Below are positions 21,542 to 34,170 of a stretch of 64,000 nucleotides of DNA, piece by piece. Each line of letters begins with the position of its first letter. Position 1 is the stretch's first letter. The notes below the pieces were generated by a model, which was not told the origin of the DNA, did no database searches, and saw nothing but the letters and a program-made list of their open reading frames with translations. A program made the position numbers and the translations under genes. The stretch comes from Luscinia megarhynchos (lineage: Eukaryota > Chordata > Aves > Passeriformes > Turdidae): positions 1,481,786-1,545,785 of the forward strand of contig CM067572.1 of the NCBI GenBank assembly GCA_034336665.1, given 5' to 3'.

Positions 21542-23308
21542 GTGAGTCCACCTGCAATTCCTCCTTTTTCCTTTGCTGACTTCCTGTCTGGGATTTGGGA
21601 TTAGTGAAAGCTCAGCTGTGGGTTCACTGGGTTGATAAAGGGTTAAAAAGGGATTTGTAGGTGTCTCAAATGACCTCCAGGCAGGGATTCCTCTTGTAGG
21701 CTGATCAGGATGTGGATATCAGAGCTGGATTTCAGCAGATTTTGGAGGTGTTCTTGCTGGGAAAAAGGTGCTCCCAAGTGGTCTTGTGTTCCCAAAAACT
21801 CAAATTGTGGTGCTTTTCATGCAAAGAAATGTGGTTTGTTGGTTGTTTCTTGTGGTTTCTTAGTTGATTTTTTGTGTTGCTTTGTTGGTTGATTTTTATA
21901 TTTGCTAAAAGAGACTTTGAGAAGTTGATTTAGGGGATCAAAATTGTATTTGATTTTGGGATAAATATTCCACCTTGACCAGTGGTAAAGGCTTTCTCTT
22001 TTTAAGGTGATCCCAAATAAACCCCAAATACAGATCCCATTTTTGGAATACAAACAGCTCTGTGGCTGTCTCTGAATTGGGAATTTAGGTCAATAAATAA
22101 ATAAATAGAGTCTGGAAATGTTGCCTTCAGCCTTGTGGCAGAAGATAAGATTTGATGGAATTACAGGCTGGAGTACATGGAATAATTCAGGAATTCCAGG
22201 AGCAGAAATTTCTGTGGTGGGAGTGCAGGAAGTGTCTCCCTCCTCCTGAGGAAGGAACAGGGTTGGATCCTCACTGTCAGTGACTCTTGCCACTCACAGG
22301 GCAGCTTTGGTGGCTTCAGAATCCTTACAAAAATCTGGCAATCATTAGTGGTGTATTTCAAGCTGAACAAATTTAATTCTGCCTTGAGTTGCAAATTTGG
22401 AGTGATTTTAATCTCATCAAGTCCAAGGCACTGATCAAACAGAGCTTTTCCACACTTAGAACTCTGATGTTGGAATTTTGGAGATAATTGACTCTGGTTT
22501 CCAGAGCTGATCCAGGCCCAAAGTGAAGCTGTTTGCAGCAGGTTTATTTTGGGACACGGTGCTTGACAGAATTTAATAAAATATTCCTGAGGGTGCTGCT
22601 TTGTTTTTAGTTGGGAGCTGGAGAGCAGGAGGATGAAGTGGGCTGGAATATTGGGTTAGACACTGATGTTCCGTGGATTAAAGGTTTGGTTCCTTTAATC
22701 AGAGCAATAAATGAGGATATAAATGTTTATCTGCCACTGGAATCTGCTTCCAGCAGAGGTCCCTCGTACCCTGCACAGGGTGCTGCAGAGCTTCTCCAGC
22801 ACTAACCTCCTTTGGAAAATGACATTTGTGGGATGTTTGGAGTTCAGTAAGGACAGCTGGGAGCTCTGTAATTGTGGGGACAAACACTCCATCCCCAAGT
22901 GTTTGTGGGGTGGAACACGGGGCTCCCCTGGGAAACAGCTGACAGAACGGGTGGGGTGTCAGAGCTTCAGGGATGAGATGGGAAATGGAGAATTCTCATT
23001 TTTCTGCTGCTTTGTAGCAGAGAAAGGTTTGTGTGTGTGCAGTACAAACAGATGTTTAACTCTTGGAAAAGATCTGTTATTGATCACTGATCGGGATTAT
23101 GGGATGAGGAACACACAAGCCTGAGCAGTGCTCTCTTTATTTTCTTTTGTTTTCCTTTTGTGCTGTAATTTTTGCTAAAAACTTATTAGAAGACAGACAT
23201 GTAACAGATTTGAAATAATGTACTTTCTTGTAAATGTTTTAGTTTTTATTGCCATGTAGAAAAGTGCTGAAATTTCCCTTCCTAGATGGGTTTCTGCTTT
23301 TTTCCTCC
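21542..23308. other. Intron 4, first segment
   Basis: From exon 4 the open frame runs on into the intron for 20 codons to TAG/TGA-flanked sequence ending at 21604. An AATAAA lies at 22016-22021, so a short intron-retained IQCJ form is conceivable. No repeat or RNA gene is otherwise recognised. Confidence 0.5.
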
Positions 23309-23311
23309 AAA

Positions 23312-23815
23312 ATCACTGAATGGTTTGGGTTGGAAGGGACCTTCAAGCTCATCCCACCCTACCCCTGCCAGGGCAGGGACACCTCCCACTGTCCCAGGTT
23401 AATCCAAGTGCTGGCCAGCCTGCCTTGGACACTTCCAGGGATCCAGGGGCAGCCACAGCTTCTCTGGGCACCTGTGCTGGGGCCTCCCCATCCTTCATTT
23501 CCACCCTTCAAATTTCCTCTCCTTCAGCTTGAAGCCATTTCCTTGTTCTGTCACTCCAGTTCCCAATCAAGTCTCTCTACATCTTCCTTGTATCCCCACT
23601 CAGATTGTGGAAGGGAGCTCTGAGCTCTGCACACAGCTCCCTGTTCCCCAGGCTGAAAAACCCCAGCTTTCCCATCCTGACTCCGTTGGGGAAAATCTCC
23701 AGTCCCTTTATCAACTTCATGGCCTGTTCTGGGTTTGCTCCAACAGTTCCACATCCTTCTTACAGTGGGGACAGCAGATCTGGGTGCAGCATTCCAGGCG
23801 GGTCTCGAGGAGCAT
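23312..23815 (-). mobile_element. CR1 LINE, about 0.5 kb including 3' end
   Basis: The longest antisense CR1 here. GAATGGTTTGGGTTGGAAGG at the left is the complemented tail. It continues through TTCCAGGGATCCAGGGGCAG, GAAGCCATTTCCTTGTTCTG, CCCAGGCTGAAAAACCCCAG and GGACAGCAGATCTGGGTGCA. Confidence 0.95.
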
Positions 23816-24300
23816 TCCATGTCCAGGAGGATGCTCAGGAGCAGGATCCCTGCGGAGCTCGGGCGTTCAGAGGGGTTTTAGGAATCATTCCATGTCCAGG
23901 AGGATGCTCAGGAGCAGGATCCCTGCAGGATGGGGGGCTCGGCCCTTCAGAGGGGTTTTAGGAATCATTCCATGTCCAGGAGGATGCTCAGGAGCAGGAT
24001 CCCTGCGGAGCTCGGGCGTTCAGAGGGGTTTTAGGAATCATTCCATGTCCGGAGGGTGTTTAAGCTCCACTCACACGCTGCAGGGATGCCAGGGGAGGAA
24101 CGGGATCCCCGCGGAATCATTCCGTGTCCAGGAGGATGTGTTAGCTCAGGAGCAGGATCCCTGCAGGATGTGGTGCGGGGCTCGGGCGTTCCGCGGGGTT
24201 TTAGGAATCATTCCATGTCCGGAGGATGTTTAAGCTCAGCTCACACGCTGCAGGGATGCCAGGGGAGGAGCGGCATCCCCGCGGGGTCCCGGCGGGGCTC
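23809..24300. repeat. Irregular 72-91-bp minisatellite, GC-rich
   Basis: TTCCATGTCCAGGAGGATG recurs at 23815, 23888, 23969, 24041, 24120 and 24211, with CAGGAGCAGGATCCCTGC and GGGGTTTTAGGAATCA between. Later units insert a TTTAAGCTCCACTCACACGC segment. It starts right at the 5' end of the adjoining CR1, so it may have grown from the junction. Confidence 0.9.
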
Positions 24301-24390
24301 GGCCGCTCAGCACCGCGGACAGCGCCGCGCTTCTCCCGCTCCTCGGCCGGGGCTCGCTGCCCTTCAGCGCGCATCTTACCCCAACCCTCT
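24270..24390. promoter_or_regulatory. Small CpG-rich patch
   Basis: About 120 bases with dense CpG (CCGCGGGGTCCCGGCGGGGC and CACCGCGGACAGCGCCGCGC) at the end of the minisatellite. It could be an alternative promoter or simply GC-biased repeat. No start codon or donor is convincing. Confidence 0.25.
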
Positions 24391-27300
24391 CACCGCTGGC
24401 CTCCCATCCTGGCAAAGCACCTATTTGCCTCTCCTAAAAATCATTGGGATGCTCATGCGAATGCCACAAATTGATTCTGTGAAATTGTCTTTTTTTTTTT
24501 TTTTGCCTGAGCTAAGTTCTCCAATAGGCAACTTTCTACCAATAAATCCTTTTTTTTTTAAGAAGTGGAACCACACAAACAGGAATGGCTATTTCCCCAG
24601 CCCTTCTCCATCGATTGATGCCACAGAAATATCCAGTGGGGAAAAGAGCCAGGATTGAACTCCTCTGCCCAAACCCCAGTTTGTTTGTCCTTCCTGCCCC
24701 TTCAAATTTGGGACTTTTTTCAGTGATTTATTGAGGTTTGAGTCTAAAATAGAACAAAATCTCTCTGCGGCCTTTGTGTGTTCCTAGATCTCCCAGGAGA
24801 ATCCCATTTTCCCACTGGTGTCTGTGACATTCCCAGGTGTGTTTTGTTCCTGCAGGAGCGATGGGAAGTTGAGGGAGAGGGAAAAATCAATGCATGGGAG
24901 CCAGGGAAACCCTAACAAGCAGTGGGGTGTTAATATGGGGAGCCTGAATTCCCAAATCCATGAGCAGCAGAGAGGGAACCATCAGATAAATATTTACAAT
25001 GTGATTTCTATATAATGCAAAAATGCAAATCTTGTTCTTGAGCAGCGCAGATGGAAACATAATTAAAGATGAGGGAGACAAATCCAACGGAGATGAAAAG
25101 GCCTTAATTAGAAATCAGATATTTGATGGGTTGGGGAGAAACATGAGCACTGATGAGGCTGTCAGATAACATTTGGAATGAAGGGAACATGGAAAAAAAT
25201 GTTGTTTTCAATCCCTCCCATTGGTTTTGGATAATCTCAGTTCTGAATGTGAGCAGGGAATTCACAGGCCTAATATGGAATTTGTTTTCTAAATGGGTTT
25301 TTAATGGAGAAATAGTTGTTGAGTTTGTGTTTATTTGATTGTGTTTATTATCATCCCCAATAATTATCCAAGTTTAACTCCCTTACAAATATTATCCTGT
25401 GGGATTTTAACTGCTGGGATACAAAAGGACCCTCTTGATCCTTTCTGCTGGTGGGAGCAGAACACCAATAATTTCTCCTTTTTTATGTTGTGTGTATTGA
25501 AGGTTGGGTATTGATGTGATTATTGGTGTCAATTTGAGTCCTTGTGGTTTAGCAGCAGCAAAATCAATCCAGACATGATCTTGGTTGATGATAAAACCAC
25601 TGATAAGACATTTCTGATGATGCTTCTGTGGGAATTTTCGGCTGCTTGAAACACTTGAGAACAGTTTTTTGGTTTCTGGGGTGGGTTTAGCTCTGTGAAG
25701 GTTCATGATGAGATGACTCTGCTGGGTATCGATGAGAGGTCTCAAAAATTGTTTTATTTATGTCCCACTTCAGGAAATTTGGCTGGATCCTTTCTAAATC
25801 CTTTCTAAGCTAATTCCATCTACAGTATCTCCTTGTTCCCACAGCAGGGAAATTCCACAGCCTGCTTTTCCCAAAGCCAGGCCCTAAAATGAAAATAATA
25901 TTAATGAAGACTTTAATGATTAATTAAGTAGGGGGTGCAGAGCAGATTTGGACCATCACAGAAAGTTCTGGGCAAGTTTCTCTGCAGTGTGACAACACAC
26001 TGAAAATCCAGAATTTCCTTTGTCTGAGCAACTTCCAGGGGGAGGCTTTGGGTGTTGATGACTCAAGAGCTGGGCTTGGATGGGGAGAGGACACAGCAGA
26101 GCACAGCAATAATTCCTAGGAATTATTGGGAATGCCAGGATTTGGCAAATCCAAAATAACAAAGCCTTTTGTTGTAACCCTTCCCAAGCTGATGCCAGAG
26201 ATCAAACAGCTCAGTCCAGTCCTGGAGCAGTGCAGGAAATGGGAATGGATTTGGAATGGGAAGGAAAGACTGGGAATGGTGGACATGGGACTGGGAGATT
26301 TCCAACCACAGGTTTCCCACAAAGAATTATCTTCACTGGCTGGAATGAATTCTATTTTAGTGGGACCAAAAAAGAGGGCAAAATGTAAGAAATTTCAGTA
26401 ATGGACAATAAAGTCATGATTAGAGTAGGAGGAATTAGATGTATAAAATATATTTAATAGAAACTTACTGGGGTGGAGGGAAAATCCAATGGAAATTGTC
26501 CCATTAAATGATTTTATTGGCTCTATCACCACTGAAATGTGGCAGCAGCACTTTAATGGGGTCTATTACAGAACAGTGGATCTTCCCAAATATATCCAGA
26601 TTATCTCCTCCCAAAGGGCACAGCATTGATTTCTGCTCATAAAATGAATTTTCAGAGTAAATACACCAGAAAAGTACATTTTTGTGGGAATAAATGTGAT
26701 TTGAGCTATTTCACTGCTTGGAATTTAAGCAAATAATAATCATTGTTCTGGCTTTTGGGAGATTCTGACTCTGCTTCAATAACTCCATTTTTGGAGGCAA
26801 TTTTCCACCTGTGAAATGACTTCTTAGGGTCAGCTAAAGGTCATTAGGAGGACATAAATGACATTTTAGGGAAGCTTTTAAGGAAAAAGCCTTATTTTCT
26901 TTGGGAATTTCTTCAGGGGAGTGAAAATTTCACACTGGGGTTAAAAAAATTCATTTTAATTTTAATTTTAAATTCTGTGTTAATGGAGATTCCCACATTG
27001 GAGTTATCCAGGTCGTCAACAAAACCTGATCAAATCCTGTGTTAATGGAGATTCTCCTGCTGGAGTCCAGGTCTTCAGATTTTTTCCCAACCCCATCTCT
27101 CATATCAATAATTTTTGGCAAAGCCATCCTTTAGCAAAGGTCTTTAGGAGATCTGAGTCCAGCAGTGGAGTTTGGGGTTTATTCTGGATTATTCTTTACT
27201 TCCATTATTTATTTGATTGATCTCCTGGTTCTCCCTTTTTTTCACTTCTGCTGTTCTTTCTCTCTTTCCTTTAAAGTATCAGCCTTTATGAACTCCCAAA

Positions 27301-28669
27301 ATTCCCCCAAGTTCCTCTGTCCTACCCATCTAACAGTGAAATTTTGGAGGGGTTTCCAATTTCCAGTAAGATTTTCTTGAGCAGTGCCAGGATCACCTCA
27401 CACCCCATTTGTGTCCTTACTCGTGGACTGTGCTTTAAATTTTCCATCACTGGTAACCTGAAATTCTGACCTTACTTTGCCCTTCTTTGCCAATTAAATA
27501 TTTTTCCTCCTGTTGGTCAGGGCAGGAAAATGCTGGGAGCTGAGCAGTTCCCACCTGGGAACACCAGAGCCAGAGGTGAACTGTGGAATTTTCCTGTGGT
27601 TTATTAGACCAGACATTTTCCTGCTGTTCTGATATCCCATTCTGTGTGCACACCAATCCTTCATTATTTGCACATTTAGGAGCTCCTGTTTTTCCAACTA
27701 AACCCCTTGTTTAAAAACCTTGTTTAAACCCCAGTTCCTAATTAAGGCTCTGCTTTAATTGCAGTAATTCCTCTCTGAATGTGGAGCTTGGAATATGCTG
27801 CTCAATCAGTGGCCACACTTTGGTTTTTCCAAGGTATTTAAAATTCTGTTGCTGTCCCAATAAACCTCAGCCAGTGGATTATTTCTCCTGGACAGACAGT
27901 CCATCCTTCTCCTGGGGGTTTTATGGACAGAGTGTATAAAATGATAACACAATGAATGGGCCACTTGCCATCCTCTATCAGCTGCTTAAATCAGCTGCTC
28001 CCGACAGGAATTCAATAGAGGAGAAGCTGCTCCAAATGGATTTTTCAGTACAAGGCATAACAAGGAATTTCAGGAGTATTCTTGATCCATTGGCACCAAA
28101 ATAGCTTTAAAGACATTTATGGGCCTTCAATAAAGATCGCTTTCAAACCATCTTCAGAATAATAAAATTGCTTTGGTGCTCTGAGGAGCTCGGAAGAAAA
28201 TCAAATTATTGTTAGATTTGATTATGTCAGTGTCCAGAAATCCCAGATATTGGATAAAATCTGCTGAGAAGCAAAAGGAGAATCTCATCCAGGGAGGGAA
28301 AGGAAGAGAAGGTTTTGCATGCAGGAATTGAATATTCCCCTGTAATTTTATTTTTATGTAAATTATGTAAATTAGATGAAGATGTCATAATATTTCCCGT
28401 GCTGAATTCATGCTATTTATGAACACTGCAGTGCTGTTTCCCCCTCTCCTGTAAAAACCTGCTGTGCTTCCCAGAAAGCTGGGGATTTATCTCCTCTCCT
28501 GTGTTTAATTTTGCAAAATTAGGATGCAAACTTAAATATGAAATCTTGAAGCCACATTTCAGGAACAGATTTCCTACCTCGAAGGAAATGGAAAGGGAAT
28601 ATGGAGGTGCTGTGGAGAATTCAGTATTTTTAGTGCAGAGCTGTGGTTTTTGGGATGTAGAGAAATTAA
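24391..28669. other. Intron 4, unique AT-rich stretch
   Basis: No exon or RNA gene was recognised. A two-copy repeat of CTGTGTTAATGGAGATTC lies at 26972-27080. Sequence at 27950-28240 is low in repeat character and could be conserved noncoding DNA. Confidence 0.5.
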
Positions 28670-28845
28670 ATCAGGCTGCCCAAGCAGTGGTGGGTTCATG
28701 GATTCACCATCCCTGGAAATGTTCCCAAAATGTGTGGATGTGGCACTTGAGGACATTTTTTAGTGGGAAACATGGGTTGATGTTTGGACTTGATTTTGGG
28801 AGTCTTTTCCCACCCTAAGGACTCTGTGATTCCATGAAATGATGC
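28670..28845 (+). mobile_element. CR1 LINE fragment with 3' end
   Basis: CACCATCCCTGGAAATGTTC, GATGTGGCACTTGAGGACAT, then TTTCCCACCCTAAGGACTC and TGATTCCATGA. Confidence 0.88.
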
Positions 28846-31800
28846 TTTGGTGTCTCTCCCAAAACTGGGAATGCTGCTGTGGCTTCCTGCCCACTTGGGG
28901 CCCATTTGGATGTTTCTCCTCCTGACTGCCAAATATTTCCTGGGTTTTCTTCCAAAGTAATTCGAAATTCTCTTTGTGGGGTGGAGTTCCATGGGTGGCT
29001 GTAGGGCAGGGCTGGACCTTTGTCTGTCCCTTCCCATTTCTGGGGGGGAAAAAAGCCCCAAACCTTTGACTGAGTCCCAAATCTCCTCTAGGACAACACT
29101 GAGGCTCAGAGGAGCTGGAATTTGTGGGTACAAATCCCAGTCTGGCTTTTCCACGTCCCAATTCCCATTCCATACCTTTAGTCCTGATTAAACCTCTTTG
29201 TGAAGTCCATCTGCAGCAACTCCTTCATTCCCTTCTAGTGGAACAGATCCTTTGCTGCTCCTTACTCCCAAAAGAAAGGGAATTGCACAATTTTGGATTG
29301 TGACCTTTCCCTAGGGATTCTTGCTCCCTTCTTGGAGAAATCCTTGGGAGGGCACTGATGCCCTGCAAATCTGAGCCTGACTCATCACATCATCAGAAAT
29401 CCCCAAACCTTGGATGCTGTAAAAATATCCCAGAGTTCCTTAAATCATTTTCCAGGAGGAGTTTAATGATCCAGAAAATTAAGAATATTCACTTTTTTTT
29501 TTTTCCAGCAAGGAGATATTTTAATTCCAAATGTTCCCACTTAATTTCCCTCAGAGCATAAACTCAGACCTTCTGTGGCAATGTCCTTTCAGCTGTCCTT
29601 GTTTTGGGGATTTATCTTTTCCATGCTTTTATTTTAAACCCTCATCTTTGTCACAAAAGAAAGAATTATTTCATTTATTAAAGGCTGTGCCCACCATGAG
29701 ATAATCATGGCAAAGCAATGAGAGGCTGTCACTGACTCCTCTCTCCATGAGACAGGAGTTGCAGAGCTGCTGCTCTCAAAGGATGCATTTTCCAGCAGCA
29801 CTGAAGGGCTTTATTTGGCTTTTTACAGCACCACTGCCCTTTGTTTCCACACAGTGGAGCTTTGTCTGCTGGAAGGGTTGATGCCAATGGTGGAAAAGAT
29901 CCTAAAAATTCATGGAATTTCTTTTGGGATACATGAGCCTCAGTAAATGTTTTATTACAGCAACAGGAGCACAAAGAGAGGAAAGTTGGAGAACGGTTTT
30001 GCTTTGAGTGTGACAGAACAAATCAGGTTGGGGCAGGTTTAATTCAGCTAAATCTGGGTTTAGCCCCAAACTGGGGCACTTCCAAGAGGGATTTTGTATT
30101 AAATGTGCAAGTATAAACTCTAAATGTATCAAATTTTTTTTAAAAGTTCAATTAAAATTTTTAGCATAACCTGATGTTGGGGTTTTCCCACTTGATTAGG
30201 GCTGAACAGGAACCTGAGTATGAGATTGTTTTATGGTGTTTTTTTTTTCCTTTTAATGGTTTATTTTAGTGTCTGCAGTCATGGAGCAGCCAAACCAGTG
30301 GGAGTGAGCTGTGTTTGTAATTCCAGCACTGGTTTGGGCTGGATATTCTGGATTGATCCATGTCAGAAATTTACATGTCTGAAAGTGAATTCCCAATGTG
30401 TTGGAATTTTTGCTCCTCCTGTGTTTTCCTAGAATTCCAGGGTGATTTGAGTGGGAATCCCATCCCACCCCTGCCTTGGGACACCTTCAGCTGTCCCAGG
30501 GTGCTCCAAACTCTGTCCAGCCTGGCCTGGGACACTCCCAGGGATGGGGAAGGTATCCCAAAATGTTCTTTGTTTCCTTGGTAAATAAATTCCTTGGAGA
30601 TAAATTTAATTTCTGTGGAATTTCACTTAAAATTACCTGAGTTTTTGGGAATTCACCTTGATGTAAATGGGAAATGTGGCTGTATCCTAATATAAATATT
30701 TCCATATATGATGTAAGTTAAAATTGCATGATCCAGGTGTTTTCTGTTCCATAAAACCTGGATGGGAGCATGCAAAACACAAATATCCAGTCTCCATCTG
30801 CATCCTGGATCCCTTGGCACAGGGATGCTGTGGGATCAGTCCCTGCCTCCACAATTTGGGGATTTATCAGAGCCTGACCTTCCCCAGGGACTGAAAACTC
30901 AACTTCCCCCCTTTCAGCATCTCAATTAAACCATGGGAAAGCCTTGCTTGGTCATTAGGATGAAGAATTCAGTACTGAAAATTGTTGCTTATAAAAGAAA
31001 AAAAAGTTGGATTTTTAAATGTAGCTGGTTTGGGAGATCAGCAGATGGAGAAGGAGCAGTGAACTCCCCTGATCACAGCTGAGAAAATGTTTCCACAGTG
31101 ACACTAAAATCTTAATAACCTGTCAAAGGCACTGCTCAGGAGAGCTTTGGGATGAAAAATAGCTCCAAGATTTCCAGCTGAACAATGTTGGGTTCATTAA
31201 ACATCCATCAAAGCCCAAAGTGAAAGTTAATTTGCCTCAAGTCCTGCTGCTGAGCAAAGCCAGGCCCAACTTTTTAATTTTCCAGGAGAAAATTGGGCAT
31301 TCAGCCATGACTTTCTGAGAACCCAAATTTGTGAGGAGCAAACTTCCCAGTGGGGAAAGATTGGGAGTGATCAAATACTTGAAGGTGCTGTTAAATCTCA
31401 AGTAATTGTTACCTCAACACAAAAATTGGGGAAAAATTAAATAAGTAAAACCAGAACCTAATTAATCTGACAGGTTATTTAGGGAAAATGTGGACAATTG
31501 GATCAGGAAAAGCTGGATTGGTTTTGGACAATCTGATCAGGAGAAATAGAAATCTCCTGGTGTTCAGGAGAGCCTGGACACCCAAACTGTGCAATTTTGG
31601 GTGGCCTTGAAACAGTCAGACAATCAATCAGGAAAATGCTCCCAAGGCATTTTCTCCCAAAATCTGAACTCCATGCCTTCTCCTCTCACGGGTGCTGTCC
31701 CAAACTTTGCATTTTTCCTCATCCCTGCAGGTTGCTTTTGCTTTATTTTGGGGGAGCTGATGTGGTCCCTGAAATAGTTTTGGGGGTTCTTTTAGGTTTG

Positions 31801-32180
31801 TTTTAAACAGGGCTCTGTGGAAGGAAAGGGGAATTTGAGTTTTGCTTTCCACACAATCCATCCTGTCTTAACCTGTCTTAACCAGCCAAAATTTCCTTTA
31901 TATATATATTGGAAAAACAGTATTTCTCTATAAACTTGATTTTTAAGGCTCAAATTTAGTTTCTGTATTTAATTTTAAAATCATTGTATTAAGAGCATAA
32001 ATTCTGTATTACAGAATGATTTTGATTTCTGTTTTATTGTTTAACTTGAGTTCTTTCAACATTCCAAGTAAATTTTGGAAAGCCTCCAGACATGCCCTTG
32101 AATCAAATGTATGAGGATAATTAGTTAGGTTGTGAATTTAATATTCCTTTGTTTTACTTTTTATTAATTCTCTCTTTTAC
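28846..32180. other. Intron 4, stretch with one CR1 fragment
   Basis: A short CR1 lies at 30435-30560. The rest is unique AT-rich sequence with no recognised exon, RNA gene or tandem array. Confidence 0.5.
30435..30560 (-). mobile_element. CR1 LINE fragment
   Basis: CCCACCCCTGCCTTGGGACA, TGTCCAGCCTGGCCTGGGAC and ACTCCCAGGGATGGGGAA in antisense order. Confidence 0.85.
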
Positions 32181-32580
32181 TTTAGTTTACTCAAGTACAG
32201 CTGGATATGGCCCAGCCTGGCCAATATTTTCTCCTGCTTTAAAGCAGGATTTTCTGGGAGAGTCAACATAAGGAATGTGGGGACACCCTTTAAGGAGTTT
32301 TTTGGGGCTGTTATGCATTTAAATTATCCCATTATGGGACCCTGCTCCCCGGCTGCCAGTAAAAATCACTCTCAGAGAGCTATGGAGGCTCTTCCAGGAA
32401 ATATTCCTGCTATTTCCCACTTTAATGGGCTGCTTATTTTAGGAAAACAATGATTTTCTCCAAATGAGGCAGCCTGAAGTTTAACCTTTGTGGGCAGATA
32501 TTTCTTTGCTGTGATGTTCTTATCTCTTATCACAGATTTATTCAATAAATGAGTTTATAACAACCTGATCAGGCCCTGCA
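32181..32580. promoter_or_regulatory. Candidate conserved noncoding element
   Basis: Unique sequence including GTTATGCATTTAAATTATCC, an octamer/homeobox-like AT core, plus CCAGTAAAAATCACTCTCAG and TCTTATCTCTTATCACAG with two GATA-type sites. It has the texture of an ultra-conserved intronic enhancer, but conservation is not tested. Confidence 0.3.
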
Positions 32581-33849
32581 TGGATCCTGCATTCCTTCTC
32601 AATTCCTTCATTCCCTGCTCCTTCCAAACCAACAGGAATCCCAAAGAGATTTGTGTCCCCAAAAACCAGAGGTGGAGACACAACAATTTCCTGCAGTGGC
32701 TTTTGTCCATAATGAATAATAAAAGCTACAATAGAAATATTAATGAATGCCTGTAATACTCAGTTCTGCTTCTAAAGGCATGAGAGAATTTAAACAGAAG
32801 ATGGAATATTTAAAATATCCTAAAAATAATGAATACTTGGATCAACTTTAAAAAAATAAAATCAAAAAGAGGTTGATTTAAAAAAAAAGTTGGGGAAGAG
32901 TGAAAATATTTATATGAAGGGTTAAGACATTTCCATTGGCATTTACCTTTAATTTTCAGATTAATTTTCTTCCCAGGGTTGTGATTTCTCTGGGATGGCA
33001 GTTGGGTGTTAAATCAGGATCTTCCTTTAAATCCTTCCCCCTTCAATGGTCCAGCAGTTGTCTGCCAGGGAGCTGATGGAATTAAGGAGGGATTATTCCA
33101 ATATTCTAGATTTGAAACATTAGACAACAACCCCTCCCTCTGCCCCAGGAGATGGGAGACTTCTATTAACAATTCCTAAAAAAGATTGACACTGGAAAGC
33201 TGCAAATTCTCTTCCCAGGAATAGTATCAGGTAAAAAGTGTGGAAATCAAATACATTTATTTTCCCACAATTCTGCCAGAAAACTTTCTGTGCCACTCAC
33301 TATTTTGGCTGACAGGAGTTGGGGAATGGAAACCAGCAAAGAAAATTAATTTTTTTCCCCACTCTAGTGATAAAAAATCATTCAGCAATGCTGCTCTGAA
33401 AATTCCTTTATTTTTCATTAAATTTGCTGCTGCCAACTCATATTTTGGGATCCAGGAGATCCCAAATTCTGGCCAGATTTTGTGCTGCCATTGGATTTTT
33501 AAATTCTGTTTCCTGGGAGCAAAGGGGTGAGAGAAGCCTTGAAATCCTTGAGTTTTATTTATTCCAACTCAGCTCCAGGTGTGGGATTGGAGCACCCTCG
33601 AAGTGTCCATGGATAAATTTACTCCTGTGACCAGGGGTTAGCAATGTTTATGTGGTGGAAAATAAAATAGAGTTTTTAAGTTTAAAATTAAAAAGGCGTT
33701 TCAAGAAAAAATTTTTTAAAATTTAAATAAACCTAAAAATTTTGTAAAATTTTAAAATATTAAGTTAAAAATAATTGAAAATAATATCATAATTTCAAAG
33801 GTGTCACCCTGGTCCATAAAACCAAACTACAGCAAGGGAAGAGTTCTCC
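32581..33849. other. Intron 4, AT-rich unique stretch
   Basis: A-rich and T-rich blocks (32820-32890, 33660-33790). No exon or RNA gene was recognised. Confidence 0.5.
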
Positions 33850-34165
33850 CAAATCCATGAATAAATCCCTGACTTTGCTGTGTCACTGCTGCCGAGTTAG
33901 AATTAATTTAATTCATGGAATTAAAGCTGACTCCGCTTTTCTGAGCTCACCTGAGCCCCTCCCTACCCAAATTTATCCCTTTGCCAGAGCCCAGAATCCA
34001 GCTCTTGTCCCAGCGGAATTTGCATTTCTAGGAGGGATTTCTTTTGTCTCCCAGCGCTGATTTTATTGTCCTCGCTGATAATCTCTTGATTAGCCTCCCA
34101 TCAGCGCTAATCACTTGTTTCCTCCTGATTAGGGAGTCTGAGAAATAAATACGGGACGGGGAATC
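33850..34165. promoter_or_regulatory. Candidate conserved noncoding element with clustered TAATC/GATTA cores
   Basis: Within 34050-34135 there are CTGATAATCTC, TTGATTAGCC, GCGCTAATCAC and CTGATTAGGG, resembling a cluster of paired-type homeodomain or GATA sites. AGCGCTGATTTTATTGTCCT adds another. CpGs are retained. The element stops where a triplicated repeat starts. Confidence 0.35.
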
Positions 34166-34170
34166 AATTA

